Shown: positions 36,781 to 48,518, counted from the first letter of the stretch. The stretch is 64,000 nt of DNA from Gentiana macrophylla (GCA_026214975.1 JAOBSW010001146.1:124001-188000); one strand, 5' to 3'. The notes: a model not told the origin generated them from the letters alone. Program-made: numbers and translations.

Positions 36781-37735
36781 GGATAGGAGGAGGAGAGTTA
36801 AGCGCGAACTCGTAGAGTTCGAAATCAAGAAAGCTCATCGAAATCTGAAACGATCCCGCAAGGCGGTGCCTGTTTAGATGGACAATTTGATTGTCTTTTC
36901 GTCAGACGTACATCCCACGGAAAGGCACTCGTGCAAAGGAATGGCAAGACGTTTTGGTGAAGGTTAGTCGGGTGAAGACACTGGCAAGTCAAGAACAATT
37001 CTTAAAGAGTGATATTTTGGGAAGTCGAGCTACCGACTTAAATCGTAGAACTAATTCTATCCTTCATTATTTTTATCTCTATTTTTATTTTTCTTTTCTA
37101 AATAAAAGTAGCATGAAACGATGAGAAGTTTTTTCTATTTTGCCATGTTCGACGATCGTTGAGTTAAGGATGTGCAAAATAAATTTTTTTTTTTATTCGA
37201 ATCGTTTTCATGTGAAGTGAAGTAATTGAAATTGAATCTTTGTAAAAATTGTTGATTAAGGAAATGATAATGCGGTATCTTACAAATGCTTAGACCAGAT
37301 TGTTTGATTTATTTATGATAAAAATGAGGTGGCTTTTATGCTTGAGGCGACCTATTGGTTAGAAAATTCTTTATGTAAGAGTGAAATAATACATTTTGGC
37401 ACTGTTATATATTGTAGTTATTTTACGGTATGTGTCAAATTTATTAAAATGGTCAACACCATTAATTTCTACACATCCCCACTCACCTTTCCCTCTTCCC
37501 AACCATTCACCTTTTTCTCTTCCCAACTTCTTTATTATCCCAATTCAAATTTTCAAATTCCACCTTTCCACCTCCTCAATCCCCAACAACTTTTCTACAC
37601 CAATCACATTCCATTTCTTCAAACTCCATTTTCCTATTTAACCCAACATCCTCTCTTTCATTCTCCTCATTCCTATTCCCAATTCCTTCATCCCAAATTC
37701 TCCATCCACCTTGTTTTCTCAAACCCTCAGTAGAA
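36781..37735 (+). other. E3 degenerate coding tail and untranslated stretch
   Basis: A 77-codon ORF (36891-37124) has a segment (LKSDILGSRATDLNRRTNSIL) recognisable in degenerate form in E2 near 22260 and E1 near 10085, so it is a family-specific part of an old polyprotein end. From 37453 the DNA is C/T-rich and gives Phe/Pro/Ser-rich ORFs in two frames with no recognisable domain. Confidence 0.45.
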
Positions 37736-37869
37736 ATCAAATGGAAATGTTACGAAAATCTTCATCCATTTCACCATTTTCACTCACCTTGAAAAGCCTA
37801 TCGAAATTTTTTCCGATCAATAGATTCACCACGGTAAGGGTAGAGGACCGAGAGGTCGCTTCATCGATT

Positions 37870-37915
37870 CTCCACACTCGGTCAACCGAGTGATTGCTCT
37901 CGGTCGACCGAGAGT
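37870..37915 (+). repeat. Two palindromic motifs upstream of the E3 extra ORF
   Basis: CTCGGTCAACCGAG (near 37877) and CTCGGTCGACCGAG (near 37898) lie about 60 bp ahead of the ATG at 37961. This is a further internal position for this motif type in E3, besides the LTRs and the leader. Confidence 0.75.
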
Positions 37916-37960
37916 CGGGCCGCCCTTTCGCTTCGGGCCGCTTACTGTTTATCCGCCAGG

Positions 37961-38865
37961 ATGCCACCAAGAAGACGCAGAGCCGCTTCGGTTTGTGGTC
38001 GTGGAAGGCGATATTCCAATGATCAACGGGTCCCACAATTCGCGAGTCGGGAGGTATATTCTTCGTTTACTAATCATTTCGTTAATGCCCCGTACATCGA
38101 GCTCGGGGTCTAGATTTGGACAATTGTGGGGATGAGCTTTTGGAGTTGGTGGAAAGTTATCAATGGCGTGATGTCGCCGCACTTCGGCCGGGTCAACGCG
38201 TCAATTGGGTAAGAGAATTTTATGCTTATTTGCGTATACACCCCGACACCAATGTCGTTATTATTCGTGGGCGACCAATTATCATTTCTCCGGGCACGAT
38301 TAATGATTATTTTGGGTTGATATCTCGGAGGACGGGCCGAGTATATGGCGACGTTTGATGGGTCCGATGCTTGGTTGGAGGAAGTTGGAGCCTATTCAGG
38401 AATAGAATGGACTATGGGGAGGTTGCCCGCACATTTGCGGAAACAGACTTTAGGAGATGGGAGGATAAGTGCCTTAATCGGCTTATCCGTTCTAATATCT
38501 TCCCGGCTAAGCATGTATCTACGGTTTACTACACTCATGCCACTTTGATCTATTGGTTGTACATGGGATGGCCTGTGAATGTGGGGCATTGATACGCAAG
38601 GAGATGACAGACGATGCTCTCAAGCCTCGGCATACCTTGCCTTTGGTTCACTAATCACTACATCTCGCGAGGGAGCCGAGTGCCCGGTGTTAGGCGGCGA
38701 TTCTATGTGGAACCAATGCCTATCCTATCTTTGAGTTCTGTCCCACCGCCCCGCCGCTCACGGCCACGATCAAGAAGGGAACCCGAGGATGATCTTGTGA
38801 AGCCGACCGAACAATTTGCAACTAGCACCATTCAATCCAGGATGGGATTAAGTATTTTAATTTGA
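37961..38865 (+). pseudogene. E3 extra ORF, PF20167-like (putative plant transposon protein)
   Basis: ATG at 37961 starts MPPRRRRAAS, a basic N-terminus. A one-base break near 38110 leads to a frame with VNWVREFYAYL (about 38200-38230) and VVIIRGRPIIISPGTINDYFGL (about 38258-38320). Further on HVSTVYYTHATLIYWLYMGWPVNVG is at about 38510-38585. The order REFYA / VRG..I..S...IN.Y / HVSTV..A.L.Y...G..INVG is what I know from the PF20167 domain found in plant retroelement ORFs. Its molecular role is unknown. At least two frameshifts and a stop at 38590 break it. It lies between protease remnant and 3' LTR, sense orientation. Confidence 0.72.
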
Positions 38866-40250
38866 GTATTGGCATTTCCTATAGTTAACGAAGTTTTTAT
38901 TTTGATTCATTTCAACTAGTATGTCGTGGTTATATGAGCAAGTTTCTCTGTTTCCTAAATTCGAACTTATGTAATGTTTTGGACTTGTTGAAATGTATTG
39001 AAAAGTAATCATTAATTAATGGACTTAAAAATGTTTAAGGAAATTGTTATACCTTTTACGGTCCCATTTTTCTGATTATTACGGTTTGGACTAATCCTGT
39101 AACGAGTTGCGAGCTTTGTTTAAGATATGTGTTGCAGTGATTATTTTTCTGCCCTGCTATGGAGCCAATGCCTGTGCCTGTTGAACTACGCCGAAGTCCT
39201 ACGACTTGTTCAAACTTCCACGCTTATCCAGAGCTAAGTTCCTTTTTCTGAGCATGTTATTTCGGTTTTTATACATTGGGGACAATGCATGGTTTAAGTG
39301 GGGGGTACAAGTCACTTAGCTCAAATGAGTAATTCCATATATCAAATAATCAATAAAACCAAAAAAAAAAAAAAAAATTATTATTAAAACTTTTAAACTT
39401 AGAATCACATTTACTTTTGTAAAGTCCTGATAATTATATCTAATAAGAAGTAAACCATATTTCATGAGTACGTGATCACCTTATACTTCTGCGATTTCTT
39501 GATTAGTAAACTTAATGATATTCATATTGTCCGTTGCAAATAGTTGTTTATTATTCACTTATTCAATAATTGAATCGAGATGTACTACGCTTGTTATAAA
39601 AGGTAAAATTATAATGTGTACATTGCATAGATGATTGATTATGCTTACCTAGTGTCAAATTTATCGTCTGATGTGTTCCTAAAGATTCTAGCCACAAAAG
39701 CTGAGTAATAAGCTTGAGACGTACCTGTGTTTGACAATGTTAAAACACTGGGCTTGTAGTAAATTACCAAAGTAGCCTCGCGCTTGTGGTAATATTCGAT
39801 GCTAATATTTGATCTAAGATAGAGGGAAATTCTACAAAGTTTTCCTTCTTGAGATTGATAGTATCTGAAAAATATGAAGATATGAAAAAATATTCAACTC
39901 TTTAAGAGGCTTTGAGTAGTACTCGGTCTCCAAGTCCAAAAACCCTATAGATACGCTCTTGCTTATTATTCCGGTGCTTGAAAAATTAAAAGGCTTAAAA
40001 AAGTGGGAATACTGAAGTTGGTAGGTTCAGACTACGAAGTTTGCATAAGCTCTAATCTTGCTACGAATGTTTAAAACTCAATGCACATGCACACAACACA
40101 TCGATTCATGATGAATAGTGGATAATGGATATCTGATGAGCATAGATGATATGAGTTGATTCGAGTTTCTTGTGTCAGTATACGGTGACCACTGGAAAGT
40201 AGTTCATGGGAAATAACTTGTTGATATTTTGATCGGGACGATCAAAGGCT
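38866..40250 (+). other. E3 3' untranslated region
   Basis: No gene seen. The inner purine tract (TTAAGTGGGGGGTA) is at 39293-39306, just after GGGGACAATGC. The stretch 39440-40250 aligns by eye with E2 23890-24710, including the conserved block around 39700-39800. Confidence 0.7.
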
Positions 40251-40262
40251 AAGTGGGGGGTA
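40251..40262 (+). other. E3 polypurine tract
   Basis: AAGTGGGGGGTA lies two bases before the 3' LTR start. Confidence 0.88.
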
Positions 40263-40264
40263 GT

Positions 40265-42026
40265 TGATAACGGTCATTTTGTGCCCGTTATTCTATGACC
40301 TTTATCCCCGATTCTAGTTTAAAGGAGCTATAATAGAGTAATAATAAGTCGTAATACGCCTAATTTGCATATGCCGAGAGTTACGATTCATTATTATGTA
40401 TTATGATGTTTTATTATATTATTTGATATTACAGATCAGTATTTCATGTGATATTTGTAGTAACTCATTTGGGAGCACAAGGATGGACTTTGAAAAGCTT
40501 TGATGGATCTGAGACAAGTTCGGGAGGCCCAAGACGTAAAAGAGGAAAGAGCCCAGAGCATGTAAGGCTCGGTCGACCGAGCCTGTGCATTCGGTCGACC
40601 GAGTGGGCCTACAGTCCAGAAGAAGTTCGGCACATTATTTGAGTCGGCTAGGGTTCAGAGTGTCGGTATTTTAAGTCGGTTTTCTATGACGGCTGAGGCT
40701 CTATATAAACACAAGCCCTTTGTATTTTTTATTATGCATTCACCAATACTATTTCATATTTACAAATAAGCTAATAAGGATTCTTTAGGCTTGCGGAGGT
40801 TGCTAGGGTTGCAAACATGTAAGCCCTAGTTTATCTTCTTCTTTTTCTTTTAAGTAATCAATTTCCCAATTATGCTTTGATTGTTTGAGTAGGTATTCAT
40901 ATCTAGATGATGTAGATCTAGGATATGACGTTAGGGCAATGGTGATACCTTGTCTATAAAGGATCCCAAACCCCACGCCCTCTACCTAACATCTACGGAT
41001 GAATCTGTGTGTTTAATTTACGTGTATTTAGATTAGTCTATATGATGTCCTGATGATTCGCTATATAATCCGATTCGTATATGAAACGCTGAGAAATATG
41101 TTCGGGGATGTAAATCTGGGGAGTCAGACTCTCGGGTGACCGAGAGGTGTCACTCGGTCGACCGAGAGCACCTATTCGGTCGACCGAGAGTTGTCAAGCC
41201 TGTTTTCATCCGTTAATCAGCCACGTCTTTATGATTAGGTTAGCTTAATTGAATCTGTTATCTCAAGTAGGGTATGGCTATGGCTACGCCACTCACTTGA
41301 TTTAATTAAAACGTAAAAAGGAAATACCGTATAAAACTCTTAGGTAGGCTCATGAATTGATCTTCGGACTTTCGTTATCTAGGTAGGGTTATATTAGTGG
41401 AATTGCGCGCGCACCTTCTTATAACGTAGATCGTAAACTAGCATGAGACTATAAATTGGTAATTGTTAGTTGGACGAGAGTTTGAGTGATCGTTTCAGAA
41501 GTACGCCTAACCAAAGGAATGTTGCCCGGACGAGGTGTACGGTTAATATCGGCATCCTTAAGTCGTAAGCGTGTGAGTTATATGAGATGGAGGCACCAAA
41601 AGGCGAAGTCACGTAATAAACATCACGTTGATCTAGTGACCTAACCGGTGCTAAGTCAAGTTAAAGAGGATGACTCCCGTAGCCTACTATAAATGAATAT
41701 GGACGGATTAATAGTTGATAAGTCTTTCTTTGTTATATAAATTGTCTAGATCCGGAGGATCACGGTTATAATTGGGCGCTTGATTACGTTATTTGTTTAT
41801 GTGTTATTTATATGTTTGAGTGTGTCTTTCTTTCTCGTATTTTTATGTTGGTCATAGACCGTATTTGTCAAACGAAATAACCTGGTTGACTATTTAAGTT
41901 AGGATCCACAAATTGATTCTCTGTGGGATCGACCTCGACTCTATCTAGCTATACTGCGATTGAACCTAGTTCACTTGCTATTGGTTATTTAGGCATCGAG
42001 TTAGTAATTTAACTTGACCGCAATCA
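40265..42026 (+). repeat. E3 3' LTR
   Basis: Starts TGATAACGG and ends CCGCAATCA, followed by GAGGT. It matches the 5' LTR with few substitutions and many small indels. Palindromic motifs are near 40570, 40591, 41154 and 41177. The short ORFs at 40436-40642 are LTR sequence, not genes. Confidence 0.93.
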
Positions 42027-42031
42027 GAGGT

Positions 42032-42282
42032 CTGGCGGCGTGAAACACCATCCACCTGGTGTTGCTGGGATATACACGTTGGAAGGCTGTGGCTTCTCAA
42101 TACACGTGTTCTTGGAGATCTATCATTCTTGGAGTTAAGCACCATAAAAAGGTTGGCTCCTAAACCCCATTGTAGTTAGATCTTTAATTTATGTTCTTTG
42201 TTTTCGTTTAGATCTAGATCTGATGCATTCCGCTGAGTATTCGGGTCAATCTATGATTGATCTGACGATATTACATGTAACA
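42032..42282 (+). repeat. E4 5' LTR, right part
   Basis: Continues the E4 LTR after E3 and its target duplication, matching 55865-56113. It ends ATTACATGTAACA. The GGTGTTGCTGG-containing segment is also in the E6 LTR. Confidence 0.9.
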
Positions 42283-42284
42283 AG

Positions 42285-42296
42285 TGGTATCGGAGC
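42285..42296 (+). other. E4 primer-binding site (tRNA-iMet)
   Basis: TGGTATCGGAGC lies two bases after the LTR end. E6 has TGGTATCAGAGC at the matching place. Confidence 0.9.
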
Positions 42297-42447
42297 CTTT
42301 GATCTAACGATAAAAGTATATGAATTTTAGATCTTAGAGTGGAAAAGCATGTTATAGGTGTTTTTATTTCGTTTTTTTGGTAAATTCGAAATTTAATCAT
42401 GTTTTATGCTTGTGAATGTTGTGGTTGAAGAGATGGATTGGGGTTGG

Positions 42448-42665
42448 TGACGATGCTGGATCTCGTCTAGTAATAATCCGGGCCGTTTAATCTAGGGTAA
42501 TATGAACGAGGGATAGTTTTTTGGGTCATTTTAGACTGAGCTTGAGAGTCTCTCTCAAGTTGCCTACGTATCCTGTTATTTTTCAGGAATCAAGTCTTTC
42601 GTAGTTCCTTAGGGTTGTTTATATAGGGAATGATTTATCCATTTCCTTGTCCTACAAGGAATTAG

Positions 42666-42707
<42 letters not shown>

Positions 42708-43108
42708 TCCCTAAGGATTAACACGCATTAATCCCCCTAATTTAGAGATAATTATAGACATATCTAATGTCAAGATTACAGTCATTATGACCTATGATTC
42801 TTTCCTTGTTTATCTGATATTATTAAGCATGTGTGTCAAATACGAATAATGAAGGCTCTGGCCGACCTGTGTCGAGCCCCCTGGGCCATCTCGACCTGTA
42901 CTACATTACCCTGCCTCCACTCTTACCGAGCCGACCTGCGGTGGTAAGTAGAGACAAGCCGAGCTGACCTCCGACGCGGGGTTCAGGTCCGCTTTCTCGA
43001 TTAAACTCTAGGGCCCCTGTCTTTTATTAGCTATTAATTCTCTGTCAACCATTAATGGTTAGCCGATATAAAGATGACACGTGGCGAGGGCTATTCTGAC
43101 TCTCGTCA
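42448..43108 (-). repeat. E5 3' LTR
   Basis: Minus strand starts TGACGAGAGTC and ends CAGCATCGTCA. TATATAA is at 42625-42619 (minus strand). It contains a (TTA)n tract at about 42668-42706; the other LTR has a longer one, which accounts for most of the length difference (661 against 678 bp). Confidence 0.92.
42668..42706. repeat. (ATT)n microsatellite in E5 LTR
   Basis: About 13 perfect ATT units; the homologous tract in the other LTR (48456-48516) has about 20. The lengths have diverged since insertion or collapsed differently in assembly. Confidence 0.95.
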
Positions 43109-43120
43109 TAAGCCCCTCAG
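43109..43120 (-). other. E5 polypurine tract
   Basis: The minus strand reads CTGAGGGGCTTA immediately before the LTR start TGACGAGAGTC. Confidence 0.75.
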
Positions 43121-46100
43121 ATCTGACTGAACCACTCGTTGTGAGGTCGGATCTGTTAGAGGTGTTGTTCGGCCACTGTCATCTAGACTTGTAGAACTTA
43201 CGATGATCTTCTCTGCCATGTGGCGTAGTTTCTGTTATGACGCTGTCATTTGTGCCCACATCTTCTGAAGTGGAACGGTTTTTGAGAACGTTGCTGCAAT
43301 TCTTTGTTTAGTGCCTTCTGCGCCTGCTGCTTATGCTTCAACGGCTCCCGCCGAGCTGCCCTAGGTCAATGCCTCTGTGGAGAATCTTACTCATGCTACA
43401 GAGTCTGGGCAGAACTCAACCCTTAATGCTTCTTAAGTTTTTGAACTTGCATTTCGTTTATGCCTCGTTGTATTTTTACGAGCCCGACCTGCATAGCTCG
43501 GCTCGGGTCCCTTTGGGGACTTAGGAAGTTTACCTCGCAATCTTTGCGAGAGTCCGTCCTGCAGACTGATTTTATGACGAGTCCGACCTATGGAGCTTGG
43601 CTTTGAGTTCGTCTACGAACTAAAGATGTTTGGTCTACGAAATTTTACGGAGGCTGAGCTAGAGAGCTCATACTTTTGATTGTCGTACTGACTTGGTGAG
43701 TCCGATCTGAGGAGCTCAATCCGATGAGTTTGGCCTGCAAACTTTGTTGAGTCCAACCTGTGGAGTTCGAAAGTTGATGTCCATCAGCTGCACTTAAGAA
43801 AACTTTTTCGGTCCGGCCTTCGGAGCTCAAGCTTTCGAGTCCGACCTGTGGAGCTCAAACTTTGGAGTTTGTTTTGTAATACTTTGGAGAAAAGCTTCCA
43901 ATTTTTTCATGTACAATGTTTTAATATATGCAAACTTTTGCAAGTTCTCTTGCCTAATTTTATTTTCAAGACTTACCAAGTACTTTGATCCGCCGTGGGG
44001 TGTCTTGCCCCTCAGTATGCCATGCATTAACTTATAGTTTTTTGGATGGCATACTTAGTAACGTGTGTAGATTTTTGCCTCTGGACTTTACTTGTATAGC
44101 TTTGCAATTCGTTTTATGTCCTGCAGACTTAGAAAGTTTGATTATTACAAACTTTCTATAATGCATCTTAGTTCGATTGTCATCCTCTCATGACTTATTG
44201 AGTTTGTCCTTAGCAAAATTTTCCGAGTCCGACTGCAAGATTTCGGTTCATCGACCCTGCTGACTTGTGAAATTTTTGTTGAGTCCGACTGGAGCTCACT
44301 CATCGATCTTCTTTGGCTTATGAGATTTTTCTCTGAGTTTTTAAGAATGTTGCTGCAGTTCCTTGGTGCAGACTGAGTCTAATCAGGGCTCGGAGAGGAC
44401 CAAACATGTTGATCTGTAGGTGACCCGATCTGTGGGTACCGTCCTGAATTCCTCTTCAGCTCGGCATTTATCCGAGCTTCCTGACGACATACCTGGGTCA
44501 CCCTCTGTGCGCGAAGGGGTTGATCTTATAGAAGTGGATGCGGATGAGGGAGTGGAGGAAGTTGGCCTTCAAAGGAAGAGGCAGGTTATAACTGCTGCTA
44601 CCCCACAAAGAGGCAGATCCAAACAGAGGAGGCCTGAGGCTCATTCGGATGACGATATCGAGGACCTGACCGAGGATAGACCTTCATCGGGTTACGGGCG
44701 CCTGTCTGACCACGACCTGGCAGCAGTGGTATCTACTATTCTTTTTGCTTGACCATCGATTGTGAGAGTTTAAGGAAGGAAAGGACATTGGGGCTAAGCA
44801 TATTAAACCCCGCCCTATTTCTCAGAGCACTGAACCGGCTCCTTCCTCAGCGGAGCAAAATCCTGGTGCCCAAAATTGATTGCCCTCTCTCCTATTGTCA
44901 AGACATATATGTTTTATGAAATTTCTATAAAAAAAAACTTGTATGCTTTCTAGATGTTTGTAGTGCTCGCTTAATTTGTACTTTTATTTTGAAATATATT
45001 TTGAGGTTTGAGTACTTACCGGTACCTGTGCACCCTAGTGTGGCATCCATTACTTATTGTAGTGGATGGCATACTTTGTTTTTGATTTTGAGCTCAGATA
45101 CTCTTTACGATTTGGTTTTAGCCTGATTTGCGGACTCGGAATTTTTTCCATTGTGTGCTTTTCGAGTCCGGCTGCATGCTCGATTTCGTCATCCGTCCTG
45201 CGGGCTTAATAAATATTCCGACATATGTTTCTTTGAGTCCGACCGGCGGAGCTCGGATGTCGGCTTTTAATGATTTGAGCGGAGTCCGTTCTTCGGAGCT
45301 CGGCTTGTCCATCTTCTGACTTAATTTTTAGAGTCCGCTCAGTGGACTTAATTATTTGATGTCTGACTTGCAGACTTAGTTTTTTGGTCATATCAAAACT
45401 CTAGAAGTTAAAAAATTATAGCACATGATTTTTTTTTTTTTTTGCAACTTACCTTGCCTTTTCCGGCTGTTTTCCTTGCAAATTTTCCGGATGTCTGTTC
45501 ATCTGATCTGCTCTTCCAGCCTTTCAGTATGCCACGCAATAACTTAATAGTTTTTGGATGGCATACTAAATTTAAAGTTTGTCCTTTACGAACTTTCTGA
45601 GTCTGACCTGCAGTACTTAGTTAAAAATTTAGCCTGACCTGCAGACTTAGGAAGTATGTTCTTTACAAACTTTTTGAGTCTGACCTGCATGACTCAGTTA
45701 AAACCCCATCGACCGAGGACTCGGGAGCTTGTGCTATTCAAACTATCCGAGTCGACTGCAGAACTCAGTTAAAATTCTAGCGACTGCAGTCGAGGAAGTT
45801 TGTCTTTTGCAAACTTTTCAGTATGATGACCGACTTCGATTAAAACCCGACCTGCCTCGAGGACTAGGGAGCTTGTGGTATTCAAGCTATCTCGAGTCGA
45901 CTGCAGACTCGATTAAAATTCTAGCTGACTGCAGACCGAGGAAGTTTGTCTTTTGCAAACTTTCTGAGTATGACCTGACTCAGTTAATACCCCGACCTGG
46001 CCTAAGGACTAGGGGAGCTTGTGTTATTCAAGCTATCTGAGTCTGACCTGCAGGACTCAGTTAAAATTCTAGCCTGACCTGCAGACTGAAGAAGTTTGTC

Positions 46101-46310
46101 TTTTGCAAACTTTATGAGTATGACCTGCATGCCTCAGCTCGTCAGTCTAGCTTACTTATGAAATTTTCGCTAAGCCCGGCTTGCGGAGCTCAGTTCGTCA
46201 ATCCTGCTGACTTATAATTTTTTTGCCGAGCAGGTTCAGATTTGTCTGACTTCCCAAACTTTATTTGACCGAGCTGGGCCACTTTGTATTGACTTCCCGC
46301 ATATGCTTGA
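43121..46310. other. E5 internal DNA with dispersed GAGTCCGACCTG-type repeats; possible antisense ORF remnants
   Basis: Units such as GAGTCCGACCTG...GGAGCTC recur from about 43480 to 46200, with a second set (GTTTGTCTTTTGCAAACTTT) at 45650-46110. On the plus strand, antisense to E5, a segment near 43300-43440 reads like an ORF C-terminus. A 110-codon ORF (44420-44752) has basic and acidic clusters (RKRQVI, DDDIEDLTED). Antisense extra ORFs near the 3' LTR are known in Tat/Retand-group elements, so these may be remnants of one. I recognise no domain. Confidence 0.4.
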
Positions 46311-46605
46311 TCGTGTGTTTGTCCTGCAAACTCAATAATAGTAAGTTAACGTACCGTTTGCTTTATTGGTGTAATCTGTCAGTGCCGAACTGAAGTCGGT
46401 CTTATAGAAGGTTCGCTCGCCGGCGAGTTCCAAATATGACGCCGACCTGAAGTCGGACTTACAAAAGGCTCGCCCGAAGGCGAGTTCCAAATATGACGCC
46501 GACCTGAAGTCGGACTTACAGAAGGCTCGCCCGAAGGTGAGTTCCAAATATGATGCCGAACTAAATCGGACATACAAAAGGCTCGCCCCAAGGCGAGTTC
46601 CATAT

Positions 46606-47602
46606 ATGACCTTGGAGAGTTGAGGAGCTCGGGAGGTCGGCTCGGACCTTGGAGAGTTGAGGAGCTCCGGAGCTCGGACCATGGAGAATTGAGGAGCTCG
46701 GGAGCTCGGCTCGGACCTTAGAGAGTTGAGGAGGTCGGGAACTAGGACCATGGAGAGTTGAGGAGCTCGGGAGGTCGGCTCGGACCTTGGAGAGTTGAGG
46801 AGATCGGGAGGTCGGGAGCTCGGACCATGGAGAGTTGAGGAGCTCGGGAGGTCGGCTCGGACTTTGGAGAGTTGAGGAGCTCGGGAGGTCGGCTCGGACC
46901 TTGGCGAGTTGAGGAGCTCGGGAACTCGGACCATGGAGAGTTGAGGAGCTCAGGAGGTCAGGAGGTCGGGAGCTCGGACCTTGGAGAGTTGAGGAGCTCG
47001 GGAGGTCGGCTCGGACCTTGGCGAGTTGAGGAGCTCGGGAGCTCGGACCATGGAGAGTTGAGGAGCTCTGGAGGTTGGCTCGGACCATGGAGAGTTGAGG
47101 AGCTCGGGAACTCGGACCATGGAGAGTTGAGGAGGTCGAGAGCTCGGACCATGGAGAGTTGAGGAGCTCGGGAGGTTGGCTCGGACCTTGGAGAGTTGAG
47201 GAGCTCGGGAGGTCGGGAGCTCGGACCATGGAGAGTTGAGGAGCTCGGCAGGTCGGCTCGGACTTTGGAGAGTTGAGGAGCTCGGGAGGTCGGCTCGGAC
47301 CTTGGTGAGTTGAGGAGCTCGGGAACTCGGACCATGGAGAGTTGAGGAGCTCGGGAGGTCGGGAGCTCGGACCTTGGAGAGTTGAGGAGCTCGGGAGGTC
47401 GGCTCGGACCTTGGCGAGTTGAGGAGCTCGGGAGGTCGGCTCGGACCATGGAGAGTTGAGGAGCTCGGGAGGTCGGCTCGGACCATGGAGAGCTGAGGAG
47501 CTCGGGAACTCGGACCATGGAGAGTTGAGGAGCTCGGGAGGTCGGGAGCTCGGACCATGGAGAGTTGAGGAGCTCGGGAGGTCGGGAGCTCGGACCTTGG
47601 AC
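46606..47602. repeat. Minisatellite, 32/37/40-bp units, about 27 copies
   Basis: Units follow GACCTTGGAGAGTTGAGGAG then CTCGGGAGGTCGGCTCG. Variants are 32, 37 or 40 bp, differing by loss or gain of a GCTCG or GAGGTCG piece, and have CCATGG in place of CCTTGG. The minus strand lacks stops in all three frames, which gives long Pro/Ser/Leu ORFs (up to 367 codons, 46561-47664). These are an effect of unit composition and I do not call them genes. Confidence 0.95.
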
Positions 47603-47609
47603 AGTGACC

Positions 47610-48165
47610 TGCAGCTTATTTTGGTGTTACAGACGCAACTCTCGGTGGTTGATCGGACATCCAAACGGACTCCGATCTACACGAAATTTTGAGGGCTTGT
47701 TCGTCCCTCCTTATTCTTCGATCTGACCGGTGGAAATCGTTTTTCAACGGTTCAATCTCTGGGCATTGGCCGCTGAACTGACTGCATCGTATTTTGGTGA
47801 TAGAGCAGCACCAGCAAAGTTATGACAATGATCGGGCCTTCAAACAGACTCCGATCGGTACAAAATTTGGAGAGCTTATTCGTCCCTCCTTCTTCTCCGA
47901 TCTGACCGGTGGAAATATTGTTTTGACGGTTCAATCTTCGGGAATTGGCCATAGATCAGACTGCTGGCCTTAGGTCTGTCTGCTGCGTTTTGATGATACA
48001 GCGTCAACTTTGCAACAACGATCGGGCACTGAAACGGACTCCGATCGGCACAAAATTTGGAGGGTTTGTTCGTACCTCATTATTCTCTAATCTGAACGGT
48101 GGAATTCGTATTCCAACGGTTCAATCTCCGGAAATTAGCTCCGGATCTGACTGCGTTTTTGGCAT
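47610..48165. repeat. Three diverged ~180-bp tandem repeats in E5
   Basis: Blocks at about 47610-47780, 47781-47955 and 47956-48160 share, in order, an ACAGCG-like segment, a CGGACTCCGATCGG-like segment, TTCGTCCCTCCTT, ATCTGACCGGTGGAAAT and ACGGTTCAATCT. They lie just inside the 5' end of E5, downstream of the primer site on the minus strand. Confidence 0.88.
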
Positions 48166-48217
48166 GTTTTTGCCATTAACTTGATCACGAACAACCTCGT
48201 TCCACTACCGATAGAAG

Positions 48218-48235
48218 GCACTCCTTCTAGCACCA
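48218..48235 (-). other. E5 primer-binding site
   Basis: The minus strand reads TGGTGCTAGAAGGAGTGC, two bases after the LTR end. It begins TGG as expected for pairing with a tRNA CCA end. The tRNA was not identified. Confidence 0.65.
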
Positions 48236-48237
48236 AT

Positions 48238-48455
48238 TGACGATGCTGGATCTCGTCTAGTAATAATCCGGGCCGTTTAATCTAGGGTAATATGAACGAG
48301 GGATAGTTTTTTGGGTGATTTTAGACTGAGCTTGAGAGTCTCTCTCAAGTTGCCTACGTATCCTGTTATTTTTCAGGAATCAAGTCTTTCGTAGTTCCTT
48401 AGGGTTGTTTATATAGGGAATGATTTATCCCTTTCCTTGTCCTACAAGGAATTAG

Positions 48456-48518
<63 letters not shown>

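Larger units (their letters stand above)
33665..42026 (+). mobile_element. E3: Tat/Athila-type LTR element with protease remnant, inserted in E4 5' LTR
   Basis: The element spans 8362 bp. Target duplication GAGGT is at 33660-33664 and 42027-42031. LTRs are 33665-35422 and 40265-42026, the tRNA-Asp primer site 35429-35446, and the polypurine tract 40251-40262. The LTRs are nearly identical by eye, so it is a young insertion. The internal region keeps a broken gag-end/protease ORF and a PF20167-like ORF but no reverse transcriptase or integrase, so it is non-autonomous. It shares PBS, inner purine tract, 3' region and parts of U5 with E2 and E1. Confidence 0.93.

Noticed and set aside
46606..47602. 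Possible CRISPR-like array
   Set aside because: Units are contiguous without unique spacers, lengths vary, and the setting is plant retroelement DNA.
46561..47664. Long minus-strand ORFs (up to 367 codons, Pro/Ser/Leu-rich) and plus-strand ORFs rich in Gly/Ser/Glu
   Set aside because: They are translations of the minisatellite and are open in several frames; no start context, domain or non-repeat part supports a gene.
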